Shown one piece after another: positions 6,744-7,037 of a DNA stretch of 7,037 bases. Each line of letters opens with the position of its first letter. Position 1 is the first letter of the stretch. The translations under genes and the position numbers were made by a program. The notes below the pieces were generated by a model that searched no databases, had not been told where the DNA came from, and worked only from the letters and a program-made list of their open reading frames with translations. This DNA is from Opitutia bacterium (GTDB lineage: Bacteria; Verrucomicrobiota; Verrucomicrobiia; Opitutales; Coraliomargaritaceae). The stretch covers positions 1 to 7,037 of the forward strand of contig JABJQI010000030.1 in NCBI GenBank assembly GCA_018663485.1, written 5' to 3'.

Positions 6744-6839
6744 AAATTAATAGAACAGTTCAATGACAACAGTCCGACCACACAGCACTTGATCGAAAGC
6801 TGGGCCGAAAAGATGTATTTTACTTCACCGCAATGGGGC

Positions 6840-6894
6840 GACTGAGACTTAACAGTAACGGCAGACTGTCCGCTGCCTTACGAAACTGTCAGTC
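6840..6894. terminator. Nested imperfect inverted repeat between convergent genes, possible (bidirectional) terminator
   Basis: Three stems nest around one centre: GGCAG/CTGCC (6860-6864 and 6873-6877, 8-nt loop), ACAGT/ACTGT (6852-6856 and 6885-6889), and GACTG/CAGTC (6840-6844 and 6890-6894). The two outer right-hand arms are contiguous, while the left-hand arms are separated by 7 nt. The structure overlaps the stop codon of the minus-strand kinase gene (6878-6880) and sits between two converging genes, so it may end transcription of that gene or of both. No good T tract follows on either strand, which lowers confidence. Confidence 0.3.
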
Positions 6895-7037
6895 CCTTAT
6901 TATCTGCGGCAAGACGATACACACGACTACTCACGCCATTGCCTTTGTAGACCTGCTGCATGGCCGCACCGACTCGAAGCGCATTCGCCTCGTCGGTCAC
7001 ACAAACCACGGTCGAACCACTGCCACTAAGCCATCCG
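6878..7037 (-). CDS. thrB: GHMP kinase C-terminal fragment, probably homoserine kinase (partial, 5' end outside window)
   Basis: Reading the minus strand from the window edge, 52 residues precede a TAA stop. The fragment begins GWLSGSGSTVVCVTDEANAL, then RVGAAMQQVY and ends RLAADNKGLTVS. The SGSGST block is the C-terminal glycine-rich motif of GHMP kinases. The layout after it (about 45 residues, helix, then a short strand with an L-x-x-D-x-x-G ending) resembles the end of homoserine kinase ThrB, which phosphorylates homoserine for threonine synthesis. It fits the CDP-methylerythritol kinase IspE tail less well. The motif has Ser where ThrB often has Pro. The gene converges on the uronate operon and is not part of it; it is a housekeeping gene flanking the catabolic locus. 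The family call is good and the symbol tentative, since only the C-terminus is visible. Confidence 0.65.
   Translation of the reverse strand, partial: GWLSGSGSTVVCVTDEANALRVGAAMQQVYKGNGVSSRVYRLAADNKGLTVS

Noticed and set aside
6878..7037. Assignment of the partial kinase as IspE
   Set aside because: The sequence after the SGSGST motif and the length of the tail resemble ThrB more; with only 52 residues the alternative is not fully excluded.
1..7037. CRISPR array, mobile element, phage or defence system
   Set aside because: No regularly spaced repeats, transposase, integrase, terminal inverted repeats or defence-type domains were seen on either strand; all substantial genes are metabolic or regulatory.

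Overview
The window looks like part of the chromosome of a marine, glycan-degrading bacterium of the Planctomycetota-Verrucomicrobiota-Chlamydiota superphylum. A Verrucomicrobiota member of the Puniceicoccales/Coraliomargarita/Lentimonas kind is the best guess. This rests on a secreted S1 sulfatase beside a uronate-catabolism operon, a cupin-type AraC regulator, moderate GC content and start codons that mostly lack a Shine-Dalgarno sequence. It is an inference from gene content; no rRNA or marker gene is present to settle it.

Layout. A secreted formylglycine-dependent sulfatase (13-1431, +) runs tail-to-tail into an AraC-family regulator (1428-2246, -); their stop codons share bases. The regulator is divergent from a four-gene + strand cluster across a 75-nt intergenic region that carries a candidate operator. 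The cluster is an SDR-type D-mannonate oxidoreductase/fructuronate reductase (2322-3107), uronate isomerase UxaC (3183-4592), a D-isomer-specific 2-hydroxyacid dehydrogenase (4599-5576) and an LDH2/MDH2-family dehydrogenase (5609-6697). A 180-nt gap with two weak hairpins follows. The window ends in the C-terminus of an opposite-strand GHMP kinase, most likely homoserine kinase ThrB, which is housekeeping and marks the edge of the catabolic locus.

How the genes fit together. The sulfatase would remove sulfate from a uronic-acid-containing polysaccharide or oligosaccharide outside the cytoplasm. Released D-glucuronate would be isomerised by UxaC to D-fructuronate and reduced by the SDR enzyme to D-mannonate. 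The next steps (mannonate dehydratase, KDG kinase, KDPG aldolase) are not in the window. The two last genes are non-homologous NAD(P)-dependent 2-hydroxyacid dehydrogenases of families that usually have opposite stereopreference. Their placement behind uxaC suggests an oxidation/reduction pair that inverts or redox-shuttles a hydroxyacid, possibly one derived from a less common uronate. Their substrate cannot be read from sequence. The AraC protein is the natural candidate regulator.

There is no gene-free stretch longer than 300 bases. I saw no tRNA, rRNA, CRISPR array, insertion sequence, phage gene or defence system. The most interesting item is the coupled dehydrogenase pair in the uronate operon.
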